A stretch of 36,321 nt of DNA from Chloroflexota bacterium. GTDB lineage: Bacteria > Chloroflexota > Dehalococcoidia > JACVQG01 > JAHKAY01. Shown piece after piece: positions 8,957 through 17,051 of the stretch. Within the stretch, counting starts at the first letter, position 1. Each line of letters starts with the position of its first letter. The notes under the pieces were generated by a model that was not told the origin of the DNA, made no database searches, and was given only the letters and a program-made list of their open reading frames with translations. The stretch spans positions 68,143 through 104,463 of the forward strand of contig JAHKAY010000029.1 in NCBI GenBank assembly GCA_018825785.1. Reading direction: 5' to 3'. The position numbers were made by a program, and so were the translations under genes.

Positions 8957-9472
8957 TCAGCCTGCCAGTCCAGCAGTCCTTCGCCTGCCCAGGGTAGCAG
9001 CAAGTTCCTTCCAAGGGGCCCCGTTCCCCCACCACCTGCGAGCAGCCGGAGATGTTGAAGGGAGCACCCACATGGCCGTGAGCCCCACAGATTCGGGCTG
9101 TTTCCCGTACTGCGCCGGGTGGCGAAAGAACGCTTCCGCAGCTCGTTTCCCGTTGAAGGCCAGGGCCTTGGGGGTGACTGCGTCTATCTTGCGGCGTAAG
9201 ACATCTATGTTAGACTGCGAAACGCGGATGGAGCGATCGCTCCCTGCCTTGTCCTTCACCAAGTCTGTGAGCCCAACGCCAAATCCGAGAAGAGCGCGAA
9301 ACTCATGAGGCTTCAGTCGGCGAGGAGTGAGGCCAATCTTGTGCAGAATGTCCCAGAACTGGTTCCGAGGCTCTGCGTAGTATGCCCCTTCACATGCCGA
9401 TCTGGGCCCAGCGGCCACGCCGCAGAAGACCACCCTCAGACCCGGCTCAAGAACATCTTCTAGCACGTCCAT
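8957..9472 (-). CDS. mug: MUG/TDG-type mismatch-specific DNA glycosylase
   Basis: A 171-aa protein, the normal size for the MUG family. Motif 1 is VVFCGVAAGPRSA (the GINPG equivalent), followed by GAYYAEPRNQFWDILHKIGL, which is strongly diagnostic. FGVGLTDLVK and PKALAFNGKRAAEAF follow, then motif 2 VLPSTSPAARRWW. The family excises uracil, thymine or other damaged bases from mismatches in double-stranded DNA. ATG 9472 has AAGGAG directly upstream. It lies 89 bp upstream of the HhH-GPD-like gene on the same strand, giving two unrelated glycosylase folds side by side. The exact base specificity is uncertain because motif 1 deviates from the GINPG of E. coli Mug. Confidence 0.85.
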   Translation of the reverse strand: MDVLEDVLEPGLRVVFCGVAAGPRSACEGAYYAEPRNQFWDILHKIGLTPRRLKPHEFRALLGFGVGLTDLVKDKAGSDRSIRVSQSNIDVLRRKIDAVTPKALAFNGKRAAEAFFRHPAQYGKQPESVGLTAMWVLPSTSPAARRWWGNGAPWKELAATLGRRRTAGLAG

Positions 9473-9616
9473 CTCCTTCCCGCCTGATTCAGATGGACCG
9501 TCAAGGACGAGGAGTCCCTATGTCGAGTTACAGGCTCCAGGCCAAGACAGTCTGTCTGGCGACCTTGGCCGGTTCCCCGAGCCAGCTTCCGCGAGCCCCG
9601 GGGTTGCCAGGCACCG

Positions 9617-9853
9617 TCAGTCTCGAGAACATGCCCCACCCTCTACCTGAGGAAAACGAAGCACCTTGAGGTCCTCTGCATGCTGGCACTCAGACAGAAA
9701 CTCCTCCCAGTTGCGCACGACAGTCCCGTTCACCGCAACGGAGTAGGGCATGCCAAACATCTCCGCCTCTGTAAGGGCCCCCAGCTCCGCAGTTCGGGAC
9801 CGATGTCCCGATGCACAAAGGGTGACTATCGTCACCGTTCTCTTGGCCTTCAT
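9617..9853 (-). CDS. Small 78-aa protein, possible beta-grasp (MoaD/ThiS/Ub-like) fold
   Basis: No family is recognised with certainty. What is visible: a beta-like N-terminus (TVTIVTLC), a middle segment SVAVNGTVV resembling the VNG strand of MoaD/ThiS proteins, and a C-terminal LKVLRFPQVEGGACSRD in which a Gly-Gly pair is followed by five residues. MoaD/ThiS and ubiquitin-like modifiers end in Gly-Gly, some after trimming. ATG 9853 has GGAGGAG upstream and lies 1 nt from the stop of the 425-aa gene, so the two are almost certainly co-translated. The beta-grasp idea is a by-eye resemblance only; gene reality is well supported. Confidence 0.7.
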   Translation of the reverse strand: MKAKRTVTIVTLCASGHRSRTAELGALTEAEMFGMPYSVAVNGTVVRNWEEFLSECQHAEDLKVLRFPQVEGGACSRD

Positions 9854-9854
9854 A

Positions 9855-11132
9855 TCACTCCTCCTCCAAATGCCTGAGGTCTTCTGCTATGCGACCTATC
9901 GCCGCAACGGTGGCTTCCCGTGGAAATACCTGCTCCAGTATCTCCATGTGGCTCGGCTCCAACGTGGAAATCGTGCTTCTCGTCTCGGGGTCGGCAAGGG
10001 CCAGCATCTTGCTCGCTATCATATCGTCCAACGGCAACCGCAGAACAGAAGGGACCTGCGTGCACACCTCTTCACCGGCAAGCAGCACACCTGCATTCCT
10101 CGTTACAAGAACAACTCCGCCTGCCAGGAATCCATGCGGAAGGCGCACAAAGCCGAGTTGGCCCGCGATTATCTCTCTCACTCTGGACGCATTGCGACTA
10201 GCTTCGTCCCTCCCCTCGTAGACATCCCTTATACTCCGATCCAGGGCCGGGTGCTCAAGCAGAGGAACACCAAGCCAGTCGTGGAAACCGCTCAGATAGG
10301 CATTCAAGGCGACAAGGAAGCCAGGCAGGCGCTCTCCCACAAGCTGGCCTCTGAGAGGCCGGCGGGCTTCGATGACTTCGTATCTCTCTGGATGACACCT
10401 GTGTATCGGTCCATGACAGTCATCAGCAGGGTCATCGTACTCATGCCGTAGTTCCGAGAAGGATCTGGCTCCGGTCTCCCTTGCCTGGCTGGCCTGCACC
10501 ATCTCTTTGAGGGTCATGTTCATCAGACTATCCAGGTTGCCGCTGGGAGACAGCAGTCGCGCCATTTCGCCGGTCACCTTCGCCTCAAGCTCTTCCAGCA
10601 GGAGCGCCTCTGCTCCCACGACTGGCCAATCCCGATAGGGGGGAAGGAAGGGCCTCAGGCCCTCCGAGCACCTGATGACCACGAGTTTGAAGTTGTCGGC
10701 GTGAACAGTGCAGCCCACCATCGATTGCACAAGCATACGGGGAAATCTGAGACCCCTGAGCGGGCCGTCGCAAAGCCATGCCAGTTGAGTGATGGCCTCC
10801 CCAACGCCATGCACTATGGTGATGCTGAAGACATTGTTGGTGGCAACTGCTAAGTCCGTGTGGTGGGTCCTTCCCAACGTCCCGTCCGAAAGGACAAAGA
10901 CAGACCCCAGTCCCTCGAACTTCCATTCTTTGACCGCCGTGACAAACCTGAACTGCGCGCCATCTGTCAGCGTTACGGTCAAGTAGTCCGGGTGGCGGCG
11001 GCACCCGCTAATTGTTGGCAGGAAGGATCCCAGCGGAGGCGAGCCTAATGCCAGGAGGCCGGCGTAACCCCGAACCTCACCCAGGAGGTCTCGCTCCCTC
11101 TTGTCAACCGGGTCGGGAGGTTTCCGTGCCAT
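9855..11132 (-). CDS. Hypothetical protein, 425 aa
   Basis: I do not recognise this protein. ATG 11132 is chosen (MARKPPD) because GGAG lies 7 nt upstream; the frame extends to a TTG at 11144. It is probably soluble with no signal peptide. Notable points are an acidic His/Cys cluster in the centre (HEYDDPADDCHGPIHRCHPER), which could bind a metal, and a hydrophobic stretch near residue 365 (GFLAGGVVLVTRNAGVLLAG). The stop overlaps the ribosome-binding region of the downstream 78-aa gene, so they are expressed together. It has no P-loop and no Rossmann GxGxxG, so it is not an obvious E1-like partner for the small protein. Confidence 0.75.
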   Translation of the reverse strand: MARKPPDPVDKRERDLLGEVRGYAGLLALGSPPLGSFLPTISGCRRHPDYLTVTLTDGAQFRFVTAVKEWKFEGLGSVFVLSDGTLGRTHHTDLAVATNNVFSITIVHGVGEAITQLAWLCDGPLRGLRFPRMLVQSMVGCTVHADNFKLVVIRCSEGLRPFLPPYRDWPVVGAEALLLEELEAKVTGEMARLLSPSGNLDSLMNMTLKEMVQASQARETGARSFSELRHEYDDPADDCHGPIHRCHPERYEVIEARRPLRGQLVGERLPGFLVALNAYLSGFHDWLGVPLLEHPALDRSIRDVYEGRDEASRNASRVREIIAGQLGFVRLPHGFLAGGVVLVTRNAGVLLAGEEVCTQVPSVLRLPLDDMIASKMLALADPETRSTISTLEPSHMEILEQVFPREATVAAIGRIAEDLRHLEEE

Positions 11133-11345
11133 GCCTATCTCCAACTCCCTATGGCCGAAGCGCGGGCGGCCAAGTCATAGTGTGACCCGCGGCTCAGTGG
11201 CATGTCAAGGAACAGTGTCCAGATACGATTGTGAATCTGAACGATAGATACAGAATCATGTTCCCAGAGGAGCCACTAATCCAACGTTATGGTTGATCGT
11301 CGTCCTCGGGTCGGGGCCAATGAACTATGGTCGTCTGTGCTTGCT

Positions 11346-12011
11346 TCATAGACAGGGCCCGAAGATGGAGATAGGTCCAAGGCTGCGGGAGAGCCTGTCC
11401 GAGATAACGCGCACAAGTGGGCTAACGACGAAGAGTATGAGCAGAAACAGACCAAGCAAGATGCCGAACGCTGAAAGCATGCGATTCCAACCCTTTCGAC
11501 GCGCAAGCGGTCCAGCGACGGAGAAAGACAGGAGCCCTGCCCAGACCACTGTGATGGCTAGAAAGCCGTAGAGAACCGACAAAGCGGCCGGCGCTCCCCA
11601 GGTTACGGCAAGAATCCGGTACGAGATGATCTCATCGGGCCTAATGCCGGCTGTGACAGACGAGACCCACAAAGCCAAGCCGTAGTTCATCACCATGAGG
11701 AGTCTCTGCAGGAGAGCGTAGCCTGCCATGGAGAAAAGGAATAGGCTCCTAGAGGATGCCGCAGAGACGTATACCAAGGTCAGTACCAAAGCGACAAGGA
11801 GATTGACGGCGGGGCCGCTCGCAACTCCTGCTAGGTAGCGTGGGTCGAACTGAATGCCACCTTCTGGAGTCGCCTCGTTGAAATAGACGCATGTTGGGAT
11901 GCCAGACAGGTGCCACGCAGTCGCGTGGCCCACTTCATGGAGAAAGTTCAGAAGGACAGCGAATAAAGTGAAGGGTAGAGAATATAGGACAACAATCAGA
12001 CCGCGTTTCAC
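11346..12011 (-). CDS. Multi-pass membrane HExxH protease-like protein (M50-like)
   Basis: A 221-aa very hydrophobic protein with about six membrane segments. HEVGH in the first helix (about residues 25-29) is a zinc-binding HExxH motif. The later GVASGPAVNLLVALVLTLVYV resembles the second conserved region of site-2-protease/M50 proteins (GP-N in a helix), and MVMNYGLALW follows. Such enzymes cleave membrane substrates such as anti-sigma factors, but inactive homologues are common. The start is GTG 12011 with no strong Shine-Dalgarno sequence. It is the first gene of the leftward cluster, divergent from the SDR gene at 12388. Link to the other island genes is positional only. Confidence 0.65.
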   Translation of the reverse strand: MKRGLIVVLYSLPFTLFAVLLNFLHEVGHATAWHLSGIPTCVYFNEATPEGGIQFDPRYLAGVASGPAVNLLVALVLTLVYVSAASSRSLFLFSMAGYALLQRLLMVMNYGLALWVSSVTAGIRPDEIISYRILAVTWGAPAALSVLYGFLAITVVWAGLLSFSVAGPLARRKGWNRMLSAFGILLGLFLLILFVVSPLVRVISDRLSRSLGPISIFGPCL

Positions 12012-12387
12012 CAGTGTGGATTATAGCAGAGACAGCTCAAGCAGCCTTCCGCTGAATGATGGCTTCGGATGAACAGAATTGTGGTGTGTTGGGCTGCGGA
12101 GGTGGCGGACGATTCCTCTCGTCACCAGCCCGCGCGACAATACGCCCTTTTGTTGTATCGCCCCTTGGTTCAAGCCTGTAGGCATGGGCCAGCCTTCAGA
12201 CCACTCTGGTCTACCTCGAGATTCTTACCCGACCCCTGGGGGATATCGAAAGAGTCCTGCAAAGGCCGCATCGTAAGCTGGCTGGGACTGATTTTGGCCG
12301 ATTGCACTCGCTTTGACAGCCAGGAACCAGAGGTCTAGCATTGTTTCATCAGGTCTTTGGAGTCGGCGAAGGAAGGAGGGTAGAACA
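12012..12387. other. Divergent intergenic region
   Basis: 376 bp between the leftward membrane protease gene and the rightward SDR gene. Apart from the SDR promoter candidate and its AAGGAGGG ribosome-binding site, I see no gene or repeat here. Confidence 0.6.
12313..12341 (+). promoter_or_regulatory. Candidate sigma-70 promoter for SDR gene 1
   Basis: TTGACA (12313-12318), a 17-nt spacer and TAGCAT (12336-12341), about 45 nt before ATG 12388. The -35 is a perfect consensus; the -10 matches 4 of 6. Confidence 0.5.
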
Positions 12388-13182
12388 ATGCTGCAAGTTT
12401 CAGGGGCGGTTGCTGTCATTACGGGAGGGTCTGGTGGTATCGGTGAAAGTCTGGCTAGATGCTGGGTCAAGAATGGAGGCAAAGTTGTCTTGGCTGCGAG
12501 GAACCTTGAAAAGCTTCGTCGAGTGGAAGAAGAGGTAGCGGAAATGGGAGGAGAAGTGGTGGTCACAGCCTGTGATGTGACCAGAGAAGAGGACAACCAT
12601 GCCCTCGCCCGTCTCGCCGTGGAGAAATTCGGGGCCATCAATCTCATCGTTCCTGCCGCTGGTATTATCAACGATAGCTTCCTGGTTTCTATTGACCAGG
12701 ATACAGGCAAGGCGGCAGAGAAGATGTCGCTGGAACAGTTCCAGTCAGTGCTGGATGTCAACCTCACTGGTGTTTTCCTGACTGTGAGGGCGTGTGTCGT
12801 ACAAATGATTAACCTCGGCTGCAGGGGACTAATATGTCTGATTTCTTCGACCGGTTCTTTGGGAACGGCTGGCCAGCTCAACTATTCATCAAGTAAAGCA
12901 GCCATGTCAGTGATGCCCGATGTACTTACAGCCGAGTTTTTCAGAAGAAATATTGCCGATAGAATTCGGTGTGTGGCGGTAGCGCCGGGCTATGTCGCCA
13001 CACCCATGGTGAAGGCGGTCGTTCAGAAGGTTCTCGATAGAATTCTAGAGCAAGTGCCTATCAAGCGCCTGATAGAGCCCGACGAGGTGGCTACTCTGAT
13101 AATTGACCTTTACCGCAACGAGGCCTGCGCCGGGGAAGTGTTTTATATTCATGGAGGATTACGCCTAGGCTCGAGAGGTTAG
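12388..13182 (+). CDS. phaB: Short-chain dehydrogenase, acetoacetyl-CoA reductase-like (copy 1)
   Basis: A 264-aa classical SDR. It has the NAD(P)-binding TGGSGGIG (12-19), CDVT, DVNLTG and the catalytic S153/S154, Y166-x3-K170. The family reduces 3-oxoacyl thioesters; next to PHA synthase and thiolase genes the likely reaction is acetoacetyl-CoA to 3-hydroxybutyryl-CoA. ATG 12388 is chosen because AAGGAGGG lies 8 nt upstream; the longer frame to 12313 has no such site. It is the only PHA-locus gene on the plus strand and faces copy 2 (13357-14151), with 53 differences in 264 residues by hand alignment. FabG or another 3-hydroxyacyl dehydrogenase role cannot be excluded, so the symbol is tentative. 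Confidence 0.8.
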   Translation: MLQVSGAVAVITGGSGGIGESLARCWVKNGGKVVLAARNLEKLRRVEEEVAEMGGEVVVTACDVTREEDNHALARLAVEKFGAINLIVPAAGIINDSFLVSIDQDTGKAAEKMSLEQFQSVLDVNLTGVFLTVRACVVQMINLGCRGLICLISSTGSLGTAGQLNYSSSKAAMSVMPDVLTAEFFRRNIADRIRCVAVAPGYVATPMVKAVVQKVLDRILEQVPIKRLIEPDEVATLIIDLYRNEACAGEVFYIHGGLRLGSRG

Positions 13183-13356
13183 AATATTCGCCCAATGCAA
13201 AGTGGATGTTCTGGCTTCAGGGATAGTGGCATCACGAAAATGGTCCTCTGGGCGCCTCTGGGCGCCTACTGCCTCGGTCACGTCACTCTGGGCGAAGACG
13301 CACGGAAAGGTTCCAGCATCTCCCCTGGCAGCACCACGTCGCGAATGACGCCGGTC

Positions 13357-14151
13357 TTAGCCTCTCGAGCCCAGATGTAGTCCTCCATGAATATAAAACA
13401 CTTCCCCGGCGCAGGCCTCGTTGCGGTAGAGCTCGCCTATCAGAGAAGCCACCTCTTCAGGCTCTACCAGGCGCCCGATGGGCACCTGCTCCAGAATTCT
13501 ATCCAGGGCCTTCTGGTTCATGCCTTTCACCATGGATGTGGCGACATAGCCCGGCGCTACTGCCACACACCGGACTCTACCGGCAATATCTCTTCTGAAA
13601 AACTCGGCTGTGAGTACTCTGGGCATCACTGACATGGCTGCTTTACTTGATGAATAGTTGAGCTGGCCAGCCGTTCCCAAAGAACCGGTCGAAGAAATCA
13701 GACATATTAGTCCCCTGCAGCTGAGGTTAATCATCTGTTCGGCACACTCCCTCACCGTCAGGAAAGCCCCTGTGAGGTTAACATCCAGCACTGCCTGGAA
13801 CTGTTCCCGAGACATCTTCCCTTCCACCTTGCCGGTCTCCCTGTCAATGGCAAGCATGAGGCCATCTTTGATAATGCCGGCGCAAGGAACGATGAGGTTG
13901 ATGGCCCCGAATTTCTCCACGGCGAGACGGGCGAGGGCATGGTTGTCCTCTTCTCTGGTCACGTCACAGGCTGTAACTGCTACTTCCCCCCCCATTTCGC
14001 CTATGTCCTTTTCTACGCGTCGAAGCTGTTCTATGGCCATGTCAGCTAGGACAACCTTGCCTCCATTCTTGACCCAGTGCTTGGCCACAGTCTCACCAAT
14101 ACCACTACCCCCTCCGGTGATCACAGCAACCGCCCCTGAAATCTCCAGCAT
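13357..14151 (-). CDS. phaB: Short-chain dehydrogenase, acetoacetyl-CoA reductase-like (copy 2)
   Basis: A 264-aa SDR of exactly the same length as copy 1. It has TGGGSGIG near the N-terminus, DVNLTG, and catalytic Ser with Y166-x3-K170 (NYSSSK). Copy 1 is its inverted paralogue. ATG 14151 is preceded by TAGGAGGGTAGGAACG, nearly the same leader as copy 1, so the duplication includes the ribosome-binding site. It is the last gene of the leftward PHA operon, 94 bp after phaC, where a phaB would supply (R)-3-hydroxyacyl-CoA monomer for the synthase. Long nucleotide-identical tracts shared with copy 1 suggest gene conversion. The cofactor preference is not clear. Confidence 0.83.
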   Translation of the reverse strand: MLEISGAVAVITGGGSGIGETVAKHWVKNGGKVVLADMAIEQLRRVEKDIGEMGGEVAVTACDVTREEDNHALARLAVEKFGAINLIVPCAGIIKDGLMLAIDRETGKVEGKMSREQFQAVLDVNLTGAFLTVRECAEQMINLSCRGLICLISSTGSLGTAGQLNYSSSKAAMSVMPRVLTAEFFRRDIAGRVRCVAVAPGYVATSMVKGMNQKALDRILEQVPIGRLVEPEEVASLIGELYRNEACAGEVFYIHGGLHLGSRG

Positions 14152-14245
14152 CGTTCCTACCCTCCTACAGCACTATCTTGGCTGCTACAACAGCGACTTT
14201 CCTAGGGACACAAACGATGTGTATCCGGTTAAGGCCAGATGGCCA

Positions 14246-15394
14246 TCATTCTGCCTGCTTCTTTGCCGCCTGCTTCTTTGGAGACCCGGCCTTCCTGGCG
14301 CCGGGGGAGACAGGCTTCTCTGGCAGTTGTGACCTTGTCGACAGCCACTCTGCTATGGCTGGCGCCAGTTGCTTCTGCGATTGAGCGCTCACATAGATTC
14401 CGATATGACCCCCGCGAAAGGAGAGAATAGACTTGTCCTGACTGGAGACTGCATCATTGAGTGGTTTGCTTGCTGACGGAGGCACAAGATGGTCCTGCTC
14501 AGCAAATATGTTAAGAAGAGGCATGGTGATTCTCTTCAGGTCCACCGTCCGAGTCCCTATCTTGAGCTGGTTCTTGATCAACAGGTTCTTCTTGTAGAGG
14601 TCGTTTACAAATTGCCTGATTGTTTCTCCCGCTTGACCGGGACTGTCGAATATCCATTTCTCCATGCGCACAAAGTTCTCCGCTGTTTCCTTGTTGTCCA
14701 GATTGTCCAACATGCCGACATATTTGTCCAGCATCAGAGAGAAGGGTCTAAGCATAAGAAAGCCGAAATTCATGAAATCCCCAGGTACGACTCCAAAGGT
14801 ATCGACCACATTGTCTATGTTCAAGGATTTGGCCCAGATATGAAGCAGGCCATCACTGGTGTCGAAGTCTATGGGGGCGACCATGACGACAAGATTCCTT
14901 ACCTTCTCGGGGTAGAGGGCTGCATATATTACAGAGAAGGTCCCGCCCTGACATACACCCAGCAGGTTGAGCTTGTCCAGCCTGCTCTGCTCCCTAATTC
15001 TATTTACAGCGTTGTTAAGGTATCCCCTGATGTAGTCTTCAAGGTTAAGGTAGCGGTCACCTGGCCCGGGGTATCCCCAGTCAATCATATAGATGTCCTG
15101 CCCATGTTGCAGAAGGCGCCTCACCAGGCTCCTGTCCTCCTGCAGGTCCATCATATATGGACGGTTTACCAGCGCGTAGTTGATGAGCAGGGGGACCGCA
15201 CAAGGCTTGTCCACCAGGGGCCTGTAGTGGAAGAGCCTCATCCTGTCCTCGGTGTAGACCAAGTCCCTGGGCGTTGTACCTGTATCCACGTTGGAGATGC
15301 TGGTCAGCAACTCCATGCTCTTCAGCAGCTTTCGATTGGTAGCGACAAGCTCACTGGCAAGCTGTTCCATGCTATCCGAGAATGGGGTTCTCAT
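14246..15394 (-). CDS. phaC: Class III polyhydroxyalkanoate synthase subunit PhaC
   Basis: A 382-aa alpha/beta hydrolase-fold synthase that polymerises (R)-3-hydroxyacyl-CoA at the surface of PHA granules. The lipase-like box is GVCQGG with nucleophile C148; the general base and acid are D301 (AEQDHLVPP) and H330 (GGHIGIYVS). These positions match the Allochromatium class III enzyme within one residue, as does the length. PYMMDLQEDRSLVRRLL and the VYMIDWGYP-like IYMIDWGYPG are typical. An odd Lys/Ala/Pro-rich tail (from about residue 367) extends past the usual end. ATG 15394 overlaps the phaE stop by 4 bp, so the two subunits are translationally coupled. Confidence 0.95.
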   Translation of the reverse strand: MRTPFSDSMEQLASELVATNRKLLKSMELLTSISNVDTGTTPRDLVYTEDRMRLFHYRPLVDKPCAVPLLINYALVNRPYMMDLQEDRSLVRRLLQHGQDIYMIDWGYPGPGDRYLNLEDYIRGYLNNAVNRIREQSRLDKLNLLGVCQGGTFSVIYAALYPEKVRNLVVMVAPIDFDTSDGLLHIWAKSLNIDNVVDTFGVVPGDFMNFGFLMLRPFSLMLDKYVGMLDNLDNKETAENFVRMEKWIFDSPGQAGETIRQFVNDLYKKNLLIKNQLKIGTRTVDLKRITMPLLNIFAEQDHLVPPSASKPLNDAVSSQDKSILSFRGGHIGIYVSAQSQKQLAPAIAEWLSTRSQLPEKPVSPGARKAGSPKKQAAKKQAE

Positions 15395-16536
15395 GGCTGC
15401 TCCTTCTTTGTTGCCCTCTCTGCTCTTTTCAGTCTGCTCTGCAGTTCAGCCACCTGCTTGGTGTTTCTCCTGACCTCTTGCTTAAGCAGGTACACGCTCT
15501 TGTACAGGTCGTTCATCTCGGTCCTGGTAGGTATCGGGAGAGCCTTAAGGTATTCCTCAATGATTTCATGGTAGCGCTTTCGGACTAGCATTATGGCGTC
15601 CACAACCTGACCGAGGAGACGGGAGAACTCGGGGGTCTGGTAGAGCTCCTTGACGGCCTCCTCGTTGGTGGTCCACCACAGCTTGTAGAATTCCCTGAAG
15701 GTCTTGGGGGCTTGCCCCTTGTCCGACATGCTGCCCAACTCCGTCATCACCTTCTGCATGGCCTCTGTGCTTACCCTGGAAAAGGCCGACCCGAAGTCCG
15801 TCGAGACGGAGAAGTAATTCACCAGGGCCTCCGCACCTTGCTGCAGCAGTCCAACGGTCTCTCGCATCGGACCCAGGGCAGGCATTCTGAGCAGCCTCCC
15901 CCAGGTCTGTTCATAGGCCGGTAGCCACCAGTTGAGGGCCTCGCCATAGGCTTGAGGGCCTTTTTGCAGGGCCTCTGCCGTCTTCTGCGGCAAGCCCTGT
16001 AACGCCGCCGTCCAGGGCTTGGAGAACTGGGATAGGGCCTCGGCGTACATCGTCATCAAATCCGCCGGCGCAGCCAGTGGCCACTTCATGGGTTCCGGGA
16101 AGGAGCCTGTGAAAAAGCCCCCCAGCGATGCGTTGTAGCCCTTCAACCAGGAGCTATAGAAGTCCTGGTACGTTTCATGCACCGTCTTCCCTTCGGGCGG
16201 TGCCCCGGAGAGGATCTTGGCCGCGTTGGCCCAGAATTCATAGAGCTTGCCGTAGACCTGGGCAGCGCCGAGGGTCTTGGCAAAGGTCTGCCCTCCAATG
16301 GCCGAGGGGGTCCCTTTCCAGTATTCCCCGAACATCTCCTGGCACATCCTTTGCCACTCATCATAGATGCGCCCCGTTGCTTCCCACCAGGGACCGGGAG
16401 ACCCTTTCGCGGCCTCATCCCCTGGAGTGGCCCTGGGGAGTGCAGACAGGGTGTCGGCCCACAAGCGCATATAGCTTCTTTGGGTCTCTAACCACGCCCC
16501 CAGGAAATCCTTTTCCCTTCCGTGCTCTGTTGTCAT
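15391..16536 (-). CDS. phaE: Class III polyhydroxyalkanoate synthase subunit PhaE
   Basis: A 381-aa helical, Trp-rich protein with no enzyme motif, of the usual PhaE size and directly upstream of phaC. The C-terminal 100 residues (TNEEAVKELYQTPEFSRLLGQ, then a region resembling the conserved IPTRTEMNDLYKSVYLLKQEVR) form the most conserved PhaE block; a coiled-coil tail follows. PhaE forms the active PhaEC complex and is required for class III synthase activity. ATG 16536 has an AGGAGGGAGAC sequence upstream. The 4-bp overlap with phaC supports stoichiometric production. Confidence 0.9.
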   Translation of the reverse strand: MTTEHGREKDFLGAWLETQRSYMRLWADTLSALPRATPGDEAAKGSPGPWWEATGRIYDEWQRMCQEMFGEYWKGTPSAIGGQTFAKTLGAAQVYGKLYEFWANAAKILSGAPPEGKTVHETYQDFYSSWLKGYNASLGGFFTGSFPEPMKWPLAAPADLMTMYAEALSQFSKPWTAALQGLPQKTAEALQKGPQAYGEALNWWLPAYEQTWGRLLRMPALGPMRETVGLLQQGAEALVNYFSVSTDFGSAFSRVSTEAMQKVMTELGSMSDKGQAPKTFREFYKLWWTTNEEAVKELYQTPEFSRLLGQVVDAIMLVRKRYHEIIEEYLKALPIPTRTEMNDLYKSVYLLKQEVRRNTKQVAELQSRLKRAERATKKEQP

Positions 16537-16669
16537 AGGTGAGTCTCCCTCCTAGTTCTGGCTAAGGCCTGACTATGGGGACCGGCGACACATCAGGTAA
16601 GAGACTATCTTCGCTCAGGCAAGGCAACCCCGGATGTGCCACCGGTTCTCAGATTGTCCGTCTTGAGGG

Positions 16670-16948
16670 CTACGCCCTCTTGGACAGGTAGTCCTCTAGC
16701 TTCGCGAGATTCGCTTCAATGGTCTTCTGGAACTCATCGCTCGCCTTCTTGTAGGCAGACACCCACTCGCGGGTGACCTTGGTCCCTTCGTCATATCTTG
16801 TCTGGCCCTGAGTGAGCGCCGTCTCCAGCAGCCTTTCGCCCTGGGTCTGCAACATGGCGGCGCCGTCCATCCAGTTCCTGAAGGAATTCCTCATGAAGTT
16901 CACATATTCCAAACCGGCTTTCTCCACGCCAAATTCTAGCTTGTCCAT
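16670..16948 (-). CDS. Small phasin-like granule-associated protein
   Basis: A 92-aa amphipathic, helical, highly charged protein (MDKLEFGVEKAG...LEDYLSKRA) with no transmembrane segment. Size, composition and position between phaQ-like and phaE genes fit a phasin, which coats PHA granules. ATG 16948 is preferred because AAAGGAGG lies 9 nt upstream; the frame extends 17 codons further without a better site. Phasins diverge quickly, so assignment rests mainly on context. The segment QTQGERLLETALTQGQ resembles the coiled-coil region of phasin_2-like proteins. Confidence 0.7.
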   Translation of the reverse strand: MDKLEFGVEKAGLEYVNFMRNSFRNWMDGAAMLQTQGERLLETALTQGQTRYDEGTKVTREWVSAYKKASDEFQKTIEANLAKLEDYLSKRA

Positions 16949-17051
16949 TTTCGGTTCCTCCTTTCTTGGTTGTTTTTCCTGGGACTTCTTCTCTACCACA
17001 GTGCACCTCCTCTCGTTTGGGCTCCCTATCTGTTCTGTCTCGTTGTTTCCC

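Noticed and set aside
13246-13267. Tandem CTCTGGGCGC repeat between the two SDR genes
   Set aside because: Only two copies of a 10-bp unit; too little to call an operator or array.
14489-15574. Plus-strand open frame opposite phaC
   Set aside because: Shadow of phaC, whose catalytic residues sit at the expected positions; no ribosome-binding site and no recognisable domain.
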